A stretch of DNA of 64,000 nt from Haliscomenobacter sp041740695 (lineage in GTDB: Bacteria; Bacteroidota; Bacteroidia; Chitinophagales; Saprospiraceae), in contig NZ_JBGSLK010000058.1 in NCBI RefSeq assembly GCF_041740695.1, forward strand, positions 30,655 to 94,654, written 5' to 3'. The position numbers were made by a program, and so were the translations under genes. Below, in pieces: positions 34,024-42,811 of this stretch. Each line of letters begins with the position of its first letter. Positions within the stretch are counted from its first letter, which is position 1. Below the pieces are notes generated by a model. It was not told where the DNA came from. It searched no databases and saw only the letters and a list, made by a program, of their open reading frames with translations.

Positions 34024-34590
34024 ATGTTCTACAACCACCCTTCCGCCATCGTCGACCCAGGTGCCCAAATTGGCGCGGACACCAAAATTTGGCATTTCTG
34101 TCACGTCATGTCGGGTGCCATCATTGGTGAGCAGTGCAGCTTGGGGCAAAACGTGTTTGTTGCAGATGGCGTGGTTTTGGGAAAAAACTGCAAAGTACAA
34201 AACAACGTATCCCTGTATTCAGGGGTCATCTGTGCAGAGGATGTGTTCCTGGGGCCTTCAATGGTGTTTACCAACGTTTACAACCCGCGCAGCGCGGTAA
34301 ACCGCAAAGGGGAATACCGCCAAACCTGGGTGGAGCGAGGCGTTACCATTGGTGCGAATGCCACTGTGTTGTGCGGCATTCGCATTGGTGCCTATGCCTT
34401 TATTGGGGCTGGAGCTGTTGTTTTGAAAGACGTGCCTGCTTATGCCTTGCTGGTGGGCAACCCTGCCAAAGCCATTGGCTGGATGAGTGAATACGGCGAA
34501 CGCCTGTATTTTGATGAACAAAACCTGGCCACTTGCCCTGGTTCTGGCGAAAGGTATCAGCTGGAAGATGGGCAGGTCAAAAAGGTTTAG
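34024..34590 (+). CDS. wlbB: UDP-sugar N-acetyltransferase, WbpD/WlbB-like
   Basis: A 188-residue left-handed beta-helix acetyltransferase built of hexapeptide repeats (IVDPGAQIGADTKIWHF, VTIGANATVLCGIRIG, AFIGAGAVVLKDVPAYALLVGNPAK). It matches the WbpD/WlbB group, which N-acetylates UDP-2-acetamido-3-amino-2,3-dideoxy-glucuronate with acetyl-CoA on the way to UDP-ManNAc(3NAc)A for surface polysaccharide. The dehydrogenase of the same pathway is the next gene. The stop codon TAG is formed by the first AGGTTTAG unit of the family A repeat that follows. Confidence 0.8.
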   Translation: MFYNHPSAIVDPGAQIGADTKIWHFCHVMSGAIIGEQCSLGQNVFVADGVVLGKNCKVQNNVSLYSGVICAEDVFLGPSMVFTNVYNPRSAVNRKGEYRQTWVERGVTIGANATVLCGIRIGAYAFIGAGAVVLKDVPAYALLVGNPAKAIGWMSEYGERLYFDEQNLATCPGSGERYQLEDGQVKKV

Positions 34591-34776
34591 GAAGGTTGAG
34601 GGAAGTTGAGAAGGTTGAGGCTACCGCAGCGATTTTGACAAGGACATGGTCTAAGTAGTTTGTATCCATAGTAATCAACGAGTAGGGGTTTTCGCTACCG
34701 CAGCGATTTTGACAAGGACATGGTCTAAGTCACTGCGGTAGCCTCAACCTTCTCAACCTTCTCAACTCCTCAACTT
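34583..34776. repeat. inverted repeat, family A copy 3 with internal duplication
   Basis: A longer copy: the segment GCTACCGCAGCGATTTTG...GGTCTAAGT (37 nt) occurs at 34620 and again at 34694, separated by 37 nt of other sequence, and only the second is followed by the closing CTGCGGTAGCC arm. It overlaps the end of wlbB and ends 7 nt before the next ATG. Confidence 0.8.
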
Positions 34777-34783
34777 CGAATAA

Positions 34784-35746
34784 ATGCAACATTTTGCCCT
34801 GATTGGAGTAGCTGGCTATGTAGCGCCCCGCCATTTGCGCGCCATTAAAGACACGGGCAACCGCTTGATTGCTGCAATGGATCCTACCGATTCCGTAGGA
34901 GTTTTGGATGCGTATTTTCCCGAAGCGGCCTTTTTTGTAGAGTTTGAACGGTTTGATCGACATTTGGAAAAGTTCCGGCAAAATGGGCAAGCGCTGCACT
35001 ACGTAAGCATTTGTTCACCGAACTACCTGCACGATGCACACATTCGATTTGGTTTGCGGCAGGGCGCGGATGTCATTTGTGAAAAACCCCTCGTCCTCAA
35101 CCCCTGGAATGCTGAAGCCCTCCAGCGCAATGAACAGGAAACGGGCCGCCGGGTTTACACCATCCTGCAATTGAGGCTTCATCCGGTGATCCTGGCCTTG
35201 AAAAAACAAGTCGAAACGCAAATTGTCGCCAAAAAACACGACATTGACTTGACGTATATTACTTCCCGCGGTGCCTGGTATTTTGCCAGTTGGAAAGGAG
35301 AGATGTCCAAATCCGGGGGCATTGCCACCAACATTGGCGTTCATTTTTTCGACATGCTGATCTGGATTTTTGGCCCAGTCCAAAAAAGTGAAGTCCACCT
35401 ACATAGCCACGATCGGGCAGCCGGATATCTGGAGTTGGAGCGTGCGCGGGTGCGTTGGTTTTTGAGCATCGACGAAAAAACCTTACCTGAGGCTATTCAG
35501 GAGAAAGGTGCTCGAACCTATCGATCCATCAGCATCGATGGCCAGGAATTGGAATTCAGCGAAGGGTTTACAGATTTGCACACGGAGAGTTACCGGGAAA
35601 TATTAGCGGGTCGGGGCTTTGGCTTGGTGGATGCCGCGCCGTCGATTGCGCTAGTGCACGATATTCGGGAAGCTGAGGTGCTGGGGCTGTCTGGGGAATA
35701 TCATCCTTTGGCGGCTTTGCCGCAGGCAAAACATCCTTTTAAATGA
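34784..35746 (+). CDS. wlbA: Gfo/Idh/MocA dehydrogenase, WbpB/WlbA-like
   Basis: A 320-residue NAD-dependent dehydrogenase that oxidises C3 of UDP-GlcNAcA. The Rossmann start is HFALIGVAGYVAPRHL; the family motif CEKPLVLNPW provides the catalytic Lys of the EKP motif, and GGIATNIGVHFFDMLIWIFG is the typical C-terminal active-site strand with its Asn and His. The opening GYVAPRHLRAIKD and the RLHP segment are characteristic of WlbA. Together with the upstream acetyltransferase it belongs to the UDP-diacetamido-uronate pathway; the aminotransferase (WbpE) and UDP-GlcNAc dehydrogenase (WbpA) are not in the window. Confidence 0.82.
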   Translation: MQHFALIGVAGYVAPRHLRAIKDTGNRLIAAMDPTDSVGVLDAYFPEAAFFVEFERFDRHLEKFRQNGQALHYVSICSPNYLHDAHIRFGLRQGADVICEKPLVLNPWNAEALQRNEQETGRRVYTILQLRLHPVILALKKQVETQIVAKKHDIDLTYITSRGAWYFASWKGEMSKSGGIATNIGVHFFDMLIWIFGPVQKSEVHLHSHDRAAGYLELERARVRWFLSIDEKTLPEAIQEKGARTYRSISIDGQELEFSEGFTDLHTESYREILAGRGFGLVDAAPSIALVHDIREAEVLGLSGEYHPLAALPQAKHPFK

Positions 35747-35770
35747 TCCAGGAGTAAACGTCGTCGTCAA

Positions 35771-35820
35771 AAAAGAAAGCGGACGCCGGGGAAAATACCC
35801 AGACGTCCGCTTTCTTTTTC
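35771..35820. terminator. bidirectional Rho-independent terminator
   Basis: GAAAGCGGACG pairs with CGTCCGCTTTC over an 18-nt loop, with A-rich sequence on the left and TTTTTC on the right. It separates the convergent wlbA and ppiD genes. Confidence 0.8.
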
Positions 35821-35840
35821 ATCAAAAATAAGCTGTTTGC

Positions 35841-37949
35841 TTAGAAATATTTCGAGCGATTGTCGCTAATCTTAGCCATTTTGCGGAAGGCTGGCATGAA
35901 CCGAGTTGCTACTTGGGCCCGTGCACTACCTGCCAGCGTAGTCTTCAACTGGTTTACATCAGCAGATGCTGTAGGCGTCGAAACATTGAATGCATTGACG
36001 ACATAAACACCATTGTTGCCTGCAAAAGCTTTGCTGGTTTGACCTTGCTTCAATTTGAAGGCATAGGCGTTGAAGCGAGGTTCGCTACCTACGTTATTCG
36101 GCAGGAAAGACTGATTGAAACGAATGTTGCGCAGGGTATCCACTTTAGCGCTGTATTGAGCGGCCGCAGCTTCTACTCCTTTGCCTTTGATTTTGTCAAC
36201 GATCAATTCACCTTTTTTGCGGTTGATGACCACTGTTTCAATGTCTTCCTTTACTTGATCTACGGTGGCATTGCCTGGTTTGAAGATGGTTTTCACCCCA
36301 GCAATCACGTATTTGTTGGTGTAAAACTCGGTTGGATCAGTGAAAGTATAAATGTCGGGAGCAACTTCACCTTTGGCCGCGCCAAAAGCCCAACGCACGA
36401 TTTCGCGGGAAGTTTGACCAGCGCCCAAAGAACCCACAAAGAATTCATTGGCGTTAACGGCTGGGCTGGTTTCTTGGGCAACTCCTTTTATTTTTTTAGC
36501 TGCAGCCAGCATACCTTCAACGTCTTTGTTGTTGGCATTCAGGAAGCGCTGGGCTTCTTCAAAACGTTTGGTTTCCGTTTCTTTCGAAGGTTTGATGACT
36601 TCACTAAGGTAAGCCACCCGTACACCAGAGCTATTCGAAGTAATCCTTTTGCCAGTTACTTCTACGAGGTGCATCCCGAATTGGGTTTCTACGGTGTACA
36701 ATTTACCCTGTTCGGCCTGATAAAAAATCAGGTCATCATAAGGTTTAACCATTCCACCGGGGCCGCTGTAACCCAAATCCCCGCCACTGAGGGAAGTTCC
36801 ATCCTGGCCAAAACGAGCGGCCATGGCTTCAAAGGTGGCAGTACCTTTTTCAATTTCACCCTTAATACTATCGATACGCGCCTTGGCTACCGCCAATGGA
36901 GTAGTAGCATCTGGGCGGATCAAGATATGGCGAGATTTTACACTATCCGGCACTATTTTGCGGTCCAGCAATTTCACTGCGCGGTAAGCATTGCCCTCAA
37001 CATATGGGCCAAAAATGCCGCCGAGTGGCAAGTTGAAAATGCTGTCTGCATTCTGCAACAAAGCTTCTCTTTTGACATAGGCGCCATCAATGGTTCCCAG
37101 GTTTTGCTCAACAAATATTGTATCGTTGGGTGCGTTCTTCCAGTCTGCAATCAAGCCTGCAATTTTTTTGCGTTGCGCAAGCGAGTCTGCTTTGGTTGGC
37201 TTCACCTCAAAAGTAACCAGACCAATTTTGCGAGCCTCTTCCTGAAACTTGAACAACCCTGGGTTTTCTTTCAGGTAGCTGGCATAATCTTCGTCAGAAA
37301 CCGAAACTTCAGCGTTGTCGATGGCATCAAATGGAATGCGGGTATACACCAGTTCCATCATGGTTGCACTTTCCTTCTGGCTCATTTCAGCGGCCCAGCT
37401 AGGCATGTACATCCCTTTGGACACCATATTGACCAATTTGGTCTGAATGCGATCCTTGATGATCTCCTGCTCCTGGATGGCCCAATAAGAGCGAGCAGTA
37501 GCCGTCATCGTATTGGAGGTGATTTGCTGCTTCAGGGAGTTCAACTGTTCCCGGTTGAGTTGTCCGGTCGTTTGATCCATGAAACGCTGCATGATGATGG
37601 GACTGGGTTCTGGACCAAATTGAAGGTCGTTCAATTCGTTTTTGCTAACCCCCAGGCCAAGCTTTTCGCCTTCCTGATCAATCAGCGCCTTTTCCACGAA
37701 ATAATCCCAGAGCGCACTGCGACGAGCATAAATATCACCAGAAGACCCTGCGTAGAGGATACTTTCGGTGCGGTTAAACTCATTCAGGTCTACTTTTTGG
37801 CCATTAATTTTGCCAATGCTAGGTTGCATACTGCCAAAGATACTATTCTGGCCACCCATCATATCCTGAATAATGAAGCCAAGTAGGCCAAGCGCGATCA
37901 ACACCACAATCAAAGCGCTATTCTTGCGAATTGTACTAATCAGAGCCAT
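35841..37949 (-). CDS. ppiD: PpiD-like periplasmic chaperone/peptidylprolyl isomerase
   Basis: A 702-residue membrane-anchored protein. One transmembrane segment at about 12-30 (LIVVLIALGLLGFIIQDMM) is followed by a SurA_N-like helical domain and a parvulin domain (about 345-440: RHILIRPDATTP..., DGTSLSGGDLGYSGPGGMV, TQFGMHLVEVTGKR). It assists folding of exported proteins at the outer face of the inner membrane. The length is slightly above E. coli PpiD (about 620). It begins MALISTIRKNSALIV, the usual Bacteroidota start. A TACATTTG -7 element lies about 32 nt upstream. Confidence 0.88.
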   Translation of the reverse strand: MALISTIRKNSALIVVLIALGLLGFIIQDMMGGQNSIFGSMQPSIGKINGQKVDLNEFNRTESILYAGSSGDIYARRSALWDYFVEKALIDQEGEKLGLGVSKNELNDLQFGPEPSPIIMQRFMDQTTGQLNREQLNSLKQQITSNTMTATARSYWAIQEQEIIKDRIQTKLVNMVSKGMYMPSWAAEMSQKESATMMELVYTRIPFDAIDNAEVSVSDEDYASYLKENPGLFKFQEEARKIGLVTFEVKPTKADSLAQRKKIAGLIADWKNAPNDTIFVEQNLGTIDGAYVKREALLQNADSIFNLPLGGIFGPYVEGNAYRAVKLLDRKIVPDSVKSRHILIRPDATTPLAVAKARIDSIKGEIEKGTATFEAMAARFGQDGTSLSGGDLGYSGPGGMVKPYDDLIFYQAEQGKLYTVETQFGMHLVEVTGKRITSNSSGVRVAYLSEVIKPSKETETKRFEEAQRFLNANNKDVEGMLAAAKKIKGVAQETSPAVNANEFFVGSLGAGQTSREIVRWAFGAAKGEVAPDIYTFTDPTEFYTNKYVIAGVKTIFKPGNATVDQVKEDIETVVINRKKGELIVDKIKGKGVEAAAAQYSAKVDTLRNIRFNQSFLPNNVGSEPRFNAYAFKLKQGQTSKAFAGNNGVYVVNAFNVSTPTASADVNQLKTTLAGSARAQVATRFMPAFRKMAKISDNRSKYF

Positions 37950-37980
37950 CTTTTCTAATTAACTTTGAAGAAAAACGACG

Positions 37981-37988
37981 CAAATGTA
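37981..37988 (-). promoter_or_regulatory. Bacteroidota -7 element for ppiD
   Basis: TACATTTG on the minus strand, about 32 nt before the ATG at 37949, in AT-rich sequence. No clear TTTG at -33. Confidence 0.4.
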
Positions 37989-38090
37989 AACAAATAAAAT
38001 TTGAAAGCAGTACTTTTCCTAGCCCATCATCCCAATAATTGTACGAAATTTAACAATTTTATTTTCGCCTTCTGTTAAAAAACAAACCCG

Positions 38091-38915
38091 ATGCGCATAT
38101 TCCTGGTATTGATCCAAATGATCTGGCTGTTTTTACTCACCGCGTTTACCCAGGTGGGTGGCCTGATTTGGCTGCTAAATCGGGCCTTGTGGCTGGGCCG
38201 CAAGCCGACCAAAGGGCGTTGGGTCTGGCGCAGTTTATCCTTTGGCCTGCTTTATTTTTTTTCAGCCATTGTATTGGTGCCACTGCTGGCGCGACTCAAT
38301 GGTCGGGTAGCTCTCCCTCTTGGTACAAGGTCGGAGCGGCCCGTAGCGCCCCTCAGCTGGTGGACTTGCCTCAGCAATCGGCACTATGTGACCCCGGCTT
38401 TGTATGACCTGGCGGTGCGACAAGGCCGGTTTTTGCACAAGCTTGACGCCCAACAACACCTGGTGTACCTCGACGCCAATTTTCCTTTTGGCCGAAAGTT
38501 CCCCCTTTTTCCCCACCTCAGTCATGGGGATGGGAAAAAACTGGACCTCGCCTTTTTTCGTTACGACACCCGTGCGCAAAGGAGTACGACCCAATATCCC
38601 AGTTTTTTTGGCTACGGTTTTTCGGAGCCACCCGCTGAGGGCGAATTGAACCAACCCGAAATTTGCGCCCAACGCGGCTCCTGGCAATACGGCCTTTTAC
38701 AAACTTGGGTTAAAAGTGACCGCAAACGCTATTCCTTTGACGCGGAACTGAATACCCAATTACTCCAACAGTTGTCTCGAGACCCTGCCACTGAAAAAAT
38801 CTTCATTGAACCCCATCTCAAAGGTCGCCTGGGTTTGGGCCGCCTCAACAATATCCGTTACCACGGCTGTCAGGCCGTGCGGCACGACGATCACATTCAT
38901 ATACAGGTAAAATAA
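38091..38915 (+). CDS. membrane-anchored LAS-type murein peptidase-like protein
   Basis: A 274-residue protein with two N-terminal transmembrane segments (about 2-30 and 45-66) and an extracytoplasmic domain. Zinc ligands of the LAS (MepA/D-Ala-D-Ala peptidase) fold can be seen: LSHGDGKKLDLAF gives His and Asp, and the C-terminal DDHIHIQV gives the paired His, as in MepA's HxxxxxxxD and DDHxHxR motifs. It probably cleaves peptidoglycan cross-links. Outside these motifs similarity to MepA is weak, so the subfamily may be lineage specific. Confidence 0.6.
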   Translation: MRIFLVLIQMIWLFLLTAFTQVGGLIWLLNRALWLGRKPTKGRWVWRSLSFGLLYFFSAIVLVPLLARLNGRVALPLGTRSERPVAPLSWWTCLSNRHYVTPALYDLAVRQGRFLHKLDAQQHLVYLDANFPFGRKFPLFPHLSHGDGKKLDLAFFRYDTRAQRSTTQYPSFFGYGFSEPPAEGELNQPEICAQRGSWQYGLLQTWVKSDRKRYSFDAELNTQLLQQLSRDPATEKIFIEPHLKGRLGLGRLNNIRYHGCQAVRHDDHIHIQVK

Positions 38916-38918
38916 AAG

Positions 38919-39046
38919 TTTAGGAAAGTTGAGATGGTTAAGGAAGGTCGAGGCTACCGCGAGCGATTTTGACAATGGCAATGTCTAAGCCGCTCGCGAT
39001 AGCCTCAACCTTCCTAAACCTCTCAACCTCCTCAACTTCTCAACTT
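38919..39046. repeat. inverted repeat, family A copy 4
   Basis: Arms of GTTTAGGAAAGTTGAG-type units, core GGCTACCGCGAGC / GCTCGCGATAGCC, and the typical centre GATTTTGACAA...GTCTAAG. It begins 3 nt after the stop codon of the peptidase-like gene and ends 5 nt before the next ATG. Confidence 0.85.
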
Positions 39047-39051
39047 AAAAT

Positions 39052-39378
39052 ATGGCCAAAGCAAATTATCAGGAACTTGTTTTTGACATCACGCGCCTGA
39101 TCCCGCCCGGGCGGGTGAGCAGTTATGGTGCCATTGCGGATTATTTGGCGCTGGGCTCGGCTAGGATGGTCGGCTGGGCACTGAATAACTGTTCTGCCTT
39201 TGGTGATGTTCCCGCCCATCGAGTGGTCAATAGCAAAGGTGAGCTGAGCGGACGAGCCCATTTTACCCCGCCTAGCATGATGCAACAACTTTTGGAAGCA
39301 GAAGGCGTTAAAGTGGAAAATGACCGGGTAGTCAACTTCAAGGAAGTATTCTGGCACCCTGAAGAACTAGGATGGTAA
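39052..39378 (+). CDS. alkyltransferase-like protein (ATL)
   Basis: A 108-residue protein of the MGMT C-terminal fold. The Cys of the methyltransferase motif PCHRV is replaced by Ala (PAHRVVNSKGELSGR), which defines the non-enzymatic alkyltransferase-like proteins. These bind O6-alkylguanine and hand the lesion to nucleotide excision repair. The helix-turn-helix arginine-finger region (ARMVGWALNN) is intact. The length is normal for ATL. The end overlaps a possible early start of the DUF2147 gene. Confidence 0.88.
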   Translation: MAKANYQELVFDITRLIPPGRVSSYGAIADYLALGSARMVGWALNNCSAFGDVPAHRVVNSKGELSGRAHFTPPSMMQQLLEAEGVKVENDRVVNFKEVFWHPEELGW

Positions 39379-39398
39379 AACCAAATCAAATTGACCAA

Positions 39399-39833
39399 AT
39401 GAAGTATTTCTTTTTTAGTTTCCTAGCAGTGCTGCTGTGTATTGGCAACCTGCACTCCCAAAACAACAGCCCCGTCGGCGTTTGGAAAAGCGTTGATGAC
39501 AAAACGGGCGAAGCCAAATCACACGTAGAGGTGTACCAAAAAAATGGCAAAATGTACGGCAAGATCGTCAAAATCCTGACCGATAAACCCAATGCCAAAT
39601 GCGACGATTGTAAAGGGGATAAAAAAGGCCAACCCGTGATGGGCCTGGTCATCATCGAAGGTTTACAGGAATCCGAAGGTGTCTGGAAAAGCGGAACCAT
39701 CCTCGACCCTCAAAATGGTAGCGTATATGGTTGTTCCATGTGGCTGGAAGCTGAGAAATCGAATGAACTCAAGGTGCGTGGGAAGCACTGGACGGGGATT
39801 TACCGGACGCAGACCTGGTTTCGGGTGAAGTGA
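39399..39833 (+). CDS. DUF2147 exported protein
   Basis: A 144-residue secreted protein with a signal peptide (MKYFFFSFLAVLLCIGNLHS) and a DUF2147 beta-barrel-like domain starting SPVGVWKSVDDKTGEAKSHV and containing CDDCKGDKKGQPVMGLVI, then GSVYGCSMWLE and the C-terminal GIYRTQTWFRV. Function unknown; lipocalin-like ligand binding is suspected for the family. I start at 39399 because of the signal peptide; an in-frame ATG at 39372 overlaps the ATL gene. Confidence 0.8.
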   Translation: MKYFFFSFLAVLLCIGNLHSQNNSPVGVWKSVDDKTGEAKSHVEVYQKNGKMYGKIVKILTDKPNAKCDDCKGDKKGQPVMGLVIIEGLQESEGVWKSGTILDPQNGSVYGCSMWLEAEKSNELKVRGKHWTGIYRTQTWFRVK

Positions 39834-39935
39834 TGGCAAAGGATGAGTTTAGGACCAGCGTGATCACGAATTTTTAGAAAATCACAAAAGCGGCATTTTT
39901 TTAGCACAAAATGATGCTACTGAATTTAGCCATCT

Positions 39936-41891
39936 ATGCGTTACATTTTCATTTTATTACTCGGATTGTACTGCTTGCTACAAGGCCCGCTAGCCTTTAG
40001 CCAAAACTACAGTACCCGTACTACCCTTGCCCCCAAGCTCCAAAAACAATTTGAAAAAGTTCGCGCCCAAGCCGAAGCCAAAAACTTTGCTGATGCCCGG
40101 AGCGGACTCGAAAAAATCCTCCAGGAAGATCCCACTTTTATCGACGGCATCATCCTAGTGGGCAATATCCATTACGATGAACAAAACTACCCTAAAGCCA
40201 TCCAACGTTACCGGGAAGCCCTGGAATTGGGGCCGGACTACCAAACCCGTTTGTACTACCAACTGGCCTTAGCCCAAATGCGGGCCGACGATTTTACAGG
40301 TTCATTGAACACCTGGGACCAATTTTTGCAGCGCGAAAAAAAGAATACCGAGCTCATCAAACGCGCCCAACGCAACCGCGCCGACGCCGTTTTTGCCGCC
40401 GATGCCATCAAAAAGCCTGTGCCCTTTAACCCCGAAAAACTCCCCCCGAGCATTAATAACCCCGAGCAAGCCGAATTCCTGCCTTCCGTCAGCGCGGACG
40501 GGCAAACGATGGTCTTCAGTCGCTTGGTGCAGGGACAGGAAGATTTTTTTGTCAGCAAAATGGAAAATGGGGCTTGGCAAAATGCCGAACCCTTGGTAGC
40601 GCTGAATACCCCTTTCAACGAGGCGGGACACTGCTTGTCGGCAGATGGCAAAACCTTGTACTTTACTGGCTGCAATCTGGCCAAAAGCCTGGGTGGTTGT
40701 GACCTCTACGTGTCTTACTTTCAAGACAGCGCCTGGACAGCCCCCGCCAACCTGGGCGCTCCGATCAACTCTGGTGCCTGGGAATCCTTGCCCTCCATTT
40801 CTGCCAGTGGCAGGGTCATGATTTTTGCCTCGGACCGTGCTGGTGGGGTAGGCGGGCGTGACCTGTGGTTGAGCCGACAATTGCCAGATGGCAAATGGAG
40901 CAATCCACGCAACCTGGGCCCCAAAGTCAATTCCGTAGGCGATGAACAAGCCGCATTTCTCCACCCCGATGGTGCCACCCTCTACTTTATGTCCAACGGC
41001 CACCCCGGCATGGGCGGTTTCGATTTGTACTTGAGTCGCCTTGATAGTGCAGGCAATTGGGGCACGCCCCAAAACCTGGGTTACCCCATCAATACCCGCG
41101 CCAATGAAGGGGCATTGTCAGTAAGTTTGGATGGCAGCCGCGCCTGGTTTTCCACCGATGTGGAGGATACCCGCAATACCGAAGGCATCAAACAAGGGCG
41201 CTCGGATATTTACACTTTCACGATGCCGGAACTAAATCGCCCCAAAGTGGTCACTTTTGCCCGCGGCAAGGTATTTGACCTGGCCACTAAAGAACCCTTG
41301 GCCGCCGAGGTAGAAGTGCAGGAATTAGCCAGCAAACGGGTGTTTTACAAAGCTAAAGTGGCCAATGATGGCAGTTTTATGGTTTGTTTGCCGGTGGGAC
41401 AAAACTATGCCCTCAATGCCAATCACCCCGGTTATACTTTTTATTCCGCCAATTTTGAACTGGCTGAAGTGCGCAATGCAGCCCAGGCATATGAACTGAG
41501 CGCAGGCTTGCAAGCCTTACCCGCAGAGGGCGTAAGCACCGTTCCGGGGGATAAAACCCCGGTAATCTTGCGCAATGTGTTTTTTGAAACGGGATCGGCA
41601 GTGCTGAGCCCAGAGTCTGCACCCGAATTGGATCGCCTGACGGAGCTTTTACAGGAAAATCCTACCTTGAAAATTCAAATCAATGGCCATACCGATAACG
41701 TAGGTTCTGATGCCGACAACCTGAAATTGTCGGAACAAAGAGCTAAAGCGGTTTACACTTACCTGATTGGCAAAGGAATTACCGCGACACGTTTGAGCTA
41801 CAAAGGTTTTGGCGAAAGTCAACCCATAGCGGACAATGCGACGGAGGCAGGGCGTCGGGAGAATCGGCGAACGGAGTTTGTGCTGCAATAA
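39936..41891 (+). CDS. PorE-like TPR/PD40/OmpA outer membrane protein
   Basis: A 651-residue exported protein: signal peptide (about 1-22), TPR repeats (about 35-145), PD40/WD40-like propeller (about 165-435, repeated SADGKTLYFTG, SASGRVMIFASDRAGG, HPDGATLYFMSNGHPG), a carboxypeptidase-regulatory-like domain (about 440-515), and an OmpA C-terminal domain (about 545-651) with NGHTDNVGSDADNLKLSEQRA that binds peptidoglycan. This order equals that of PorE, which ties the type IX secretion machine to the cell wall. Such paralogues are numerous in the phylum, so this one need not be PorE itself. Confidence 0.82.
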   Translation: MRYIFILLLGLYCLLQGPLAFSQNYSTRTTLAPKLQKQFEKVRAQAEAKNFADARSGLEKILQEDPTFIDGIILVGNIHYDEQNYPKAIQRYREALELGPDYQTRLYYQLALAQMRADDFTGSLNTWDQFLQREKKNTELIKRAQRNRADAVFAADAIKKPVPFNPEKLPPSINNPEQAEFLPSVSADGQTMVFSRLVQGQEDFFVSKMENGAWQNAEPLVALNTPFNEAGHCLSADGKTLYFTGCNLAKSLGGCDLYVSYFQDSAWTAPANLGAPINSGAWESLPSISASGRVMIFASDRAGGVGGRDLWLSRQLPDGKWSNPRNLGPKVNSVGDEQAAFLHPDGATLYFMSNGHPGMGGFDLYLSRLDSAGNWGTPQNLGYPINTRANEGALSVSLDGSRAWFSTDVEDTRNTEGIKQGRSDIYTFTMPELNRPKVVTFARGKVFDLATKEPLAAEVEVQELASKRVFYKAKVANDGSFMVCLPVGQNYALNANHPGYTFYSANFELAEVRNAAQAYELSAGLQALPAEGVSTVPGDKTPVILRNVFFETGSAVLSPESAPELDRLTELLQENPTLKIQINGHTDNVGSDADNLKLSEQRAKAVYTYLIGKGITATRLSYKGFGESQPIADNATEAGRRENRRTEFVLQ

Positions 41892-41898
41892 ACAATGT

Positions 41899-42630
41899 TC
41901 AAAACCCCAACCCCGCCCCATGTTTCTTCAGCCACTTCTCCTGCATCATATAATCCGGCATGGCCTTTTCCACCAAGGCCCAATAACGATCCGAGTGGTT
42001 CATTTCTATCAAATGAGCGAGTTCGTGGATGATCACATAGTCAATTACCTCCGCGGGTGCGAAGAGCAAGCGGGTAGAAAAATTGAGGTTGCCCGTATTG
42101 GAGCAGCTGCCCCAACGCGAGCTGGTGTTTTTGAAACGAATGTCTTTAATCGGCTTGGCAAAATGCAGTTGGTTGAGTTCCAATACGCGACGAGAAAATT
42201 CTGGTAAAAAATCCTGCCCAATCAAGCGGCTGAGCAAGGTGGCAGCGGCTTTGTGTTGCTCCTCAGTTGAGACGGAGCGCACCAAATTCAATTGGATGTA
42301 GCGATTGGGGTGTAACTTGGCGGTGTGGGAAGCGCGGTCTTCAAGGTTGACGCCCAGCGTATACTGGCGATTGCCCACCTGTATTACGTCACCATCGTTG
42401 TATTGTTTGCTCAAAAAGCGCTGAAAAAAATCGGGCTTATCCCGGTGGAGTGCTTTGGCCCAGCTTTCAAACCATTCCCAGGCGCGTTTTTCTCCACTTT
42501 TGTCCAGGCGTTTGGGCAAACGCAAGATGAAGCCTTGCTTCCCGGTGGCTGCGCGGAAGGAGCTCCGGCGTTCGTGGATCACTTTGACCGGGATGTGTTG
42601 ACCGCCTAGTTCAATGGAGGAAGAGAGCAC
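41899..42630 (-). CDS. YgjP-like zinc metallopeptidase (DUF45/WLM)
   Basis: A 243-residue cytoplasmic protein with the HELAH zinc motif (IIHELAHLIEMNHSDRYWALV, where the second His-Asp segment supplies the third ligand) and the preceding SSRWGSCSNTGNLNFS motif typical of YgjP/DUF45. The family is related to SprT and Wss1, and some members handle DNA-protein crosslinks or cleave unknown substrates. It converges on the PorE-like gene with only 7 bp between the stops. Confidence 0.8.
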   Translation of the reverse strand: MLSSSIELGGQHIPVKVIHERRSSFRAATGKQGFILRLPKRLDKSGEKRAWEWFESWAKALHRDKPDFFQRFLSKQYNDGDVIQVGNRQYTLGVNLEDRASHTAKLHPNRYIQLNLVRSVSTEEQHKAAATLLSRLIGQDFLPEFSRRVLELNQLHFAKPIKDIRFKNTSSRWGSCSNTGNLNFSTRLLFAPAEVIDYVIIHELAHLIEMNHSDRYWALVEKAMPDYMMQEKWLKKHGAGLGF

Positions 42631-42674
42631 GGTGGTTTTTTTCGTGGGAATGATTTTATTTCAGATAGAACTAC

Positions 42675-42796
42675 CAAAGCGACATTTTTTTACCACAAAG
42701 GAAAAAACAAGAGCACAAAGGACACAAAGTTAGACGTTGACAGCCTTTGTGTCCTCTGTGTTTCTTGGTGTTTTCTTTGTGAAAAAAATGTCGCTC
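42675..42796. repeat. inverted repeat, family D copy 2
   Basis: AAAGCGACATTTTTTTAC and its partner AAAAAAATGTCGCT enclose CACAAAGGACACAAAGTTAG and its complement. Same inner design as copy 1 (4618-4797), without the outer CATCCCG arms. It lies between the YgjP and serC genes, both on the minus strand. Confidence 0.75.
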
Positions 42797-42811
42797 TGGG
42801 TTTACCTTGCG

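Noticed and set aside
35913..37886. 657-codon open frame on the plus strand opposite ppiD
   Set aside because: It mirrors the well-supported ppiD gene; the predicted protein is rich in Phe, His and Cys without any motif, typical of an antisense frame.
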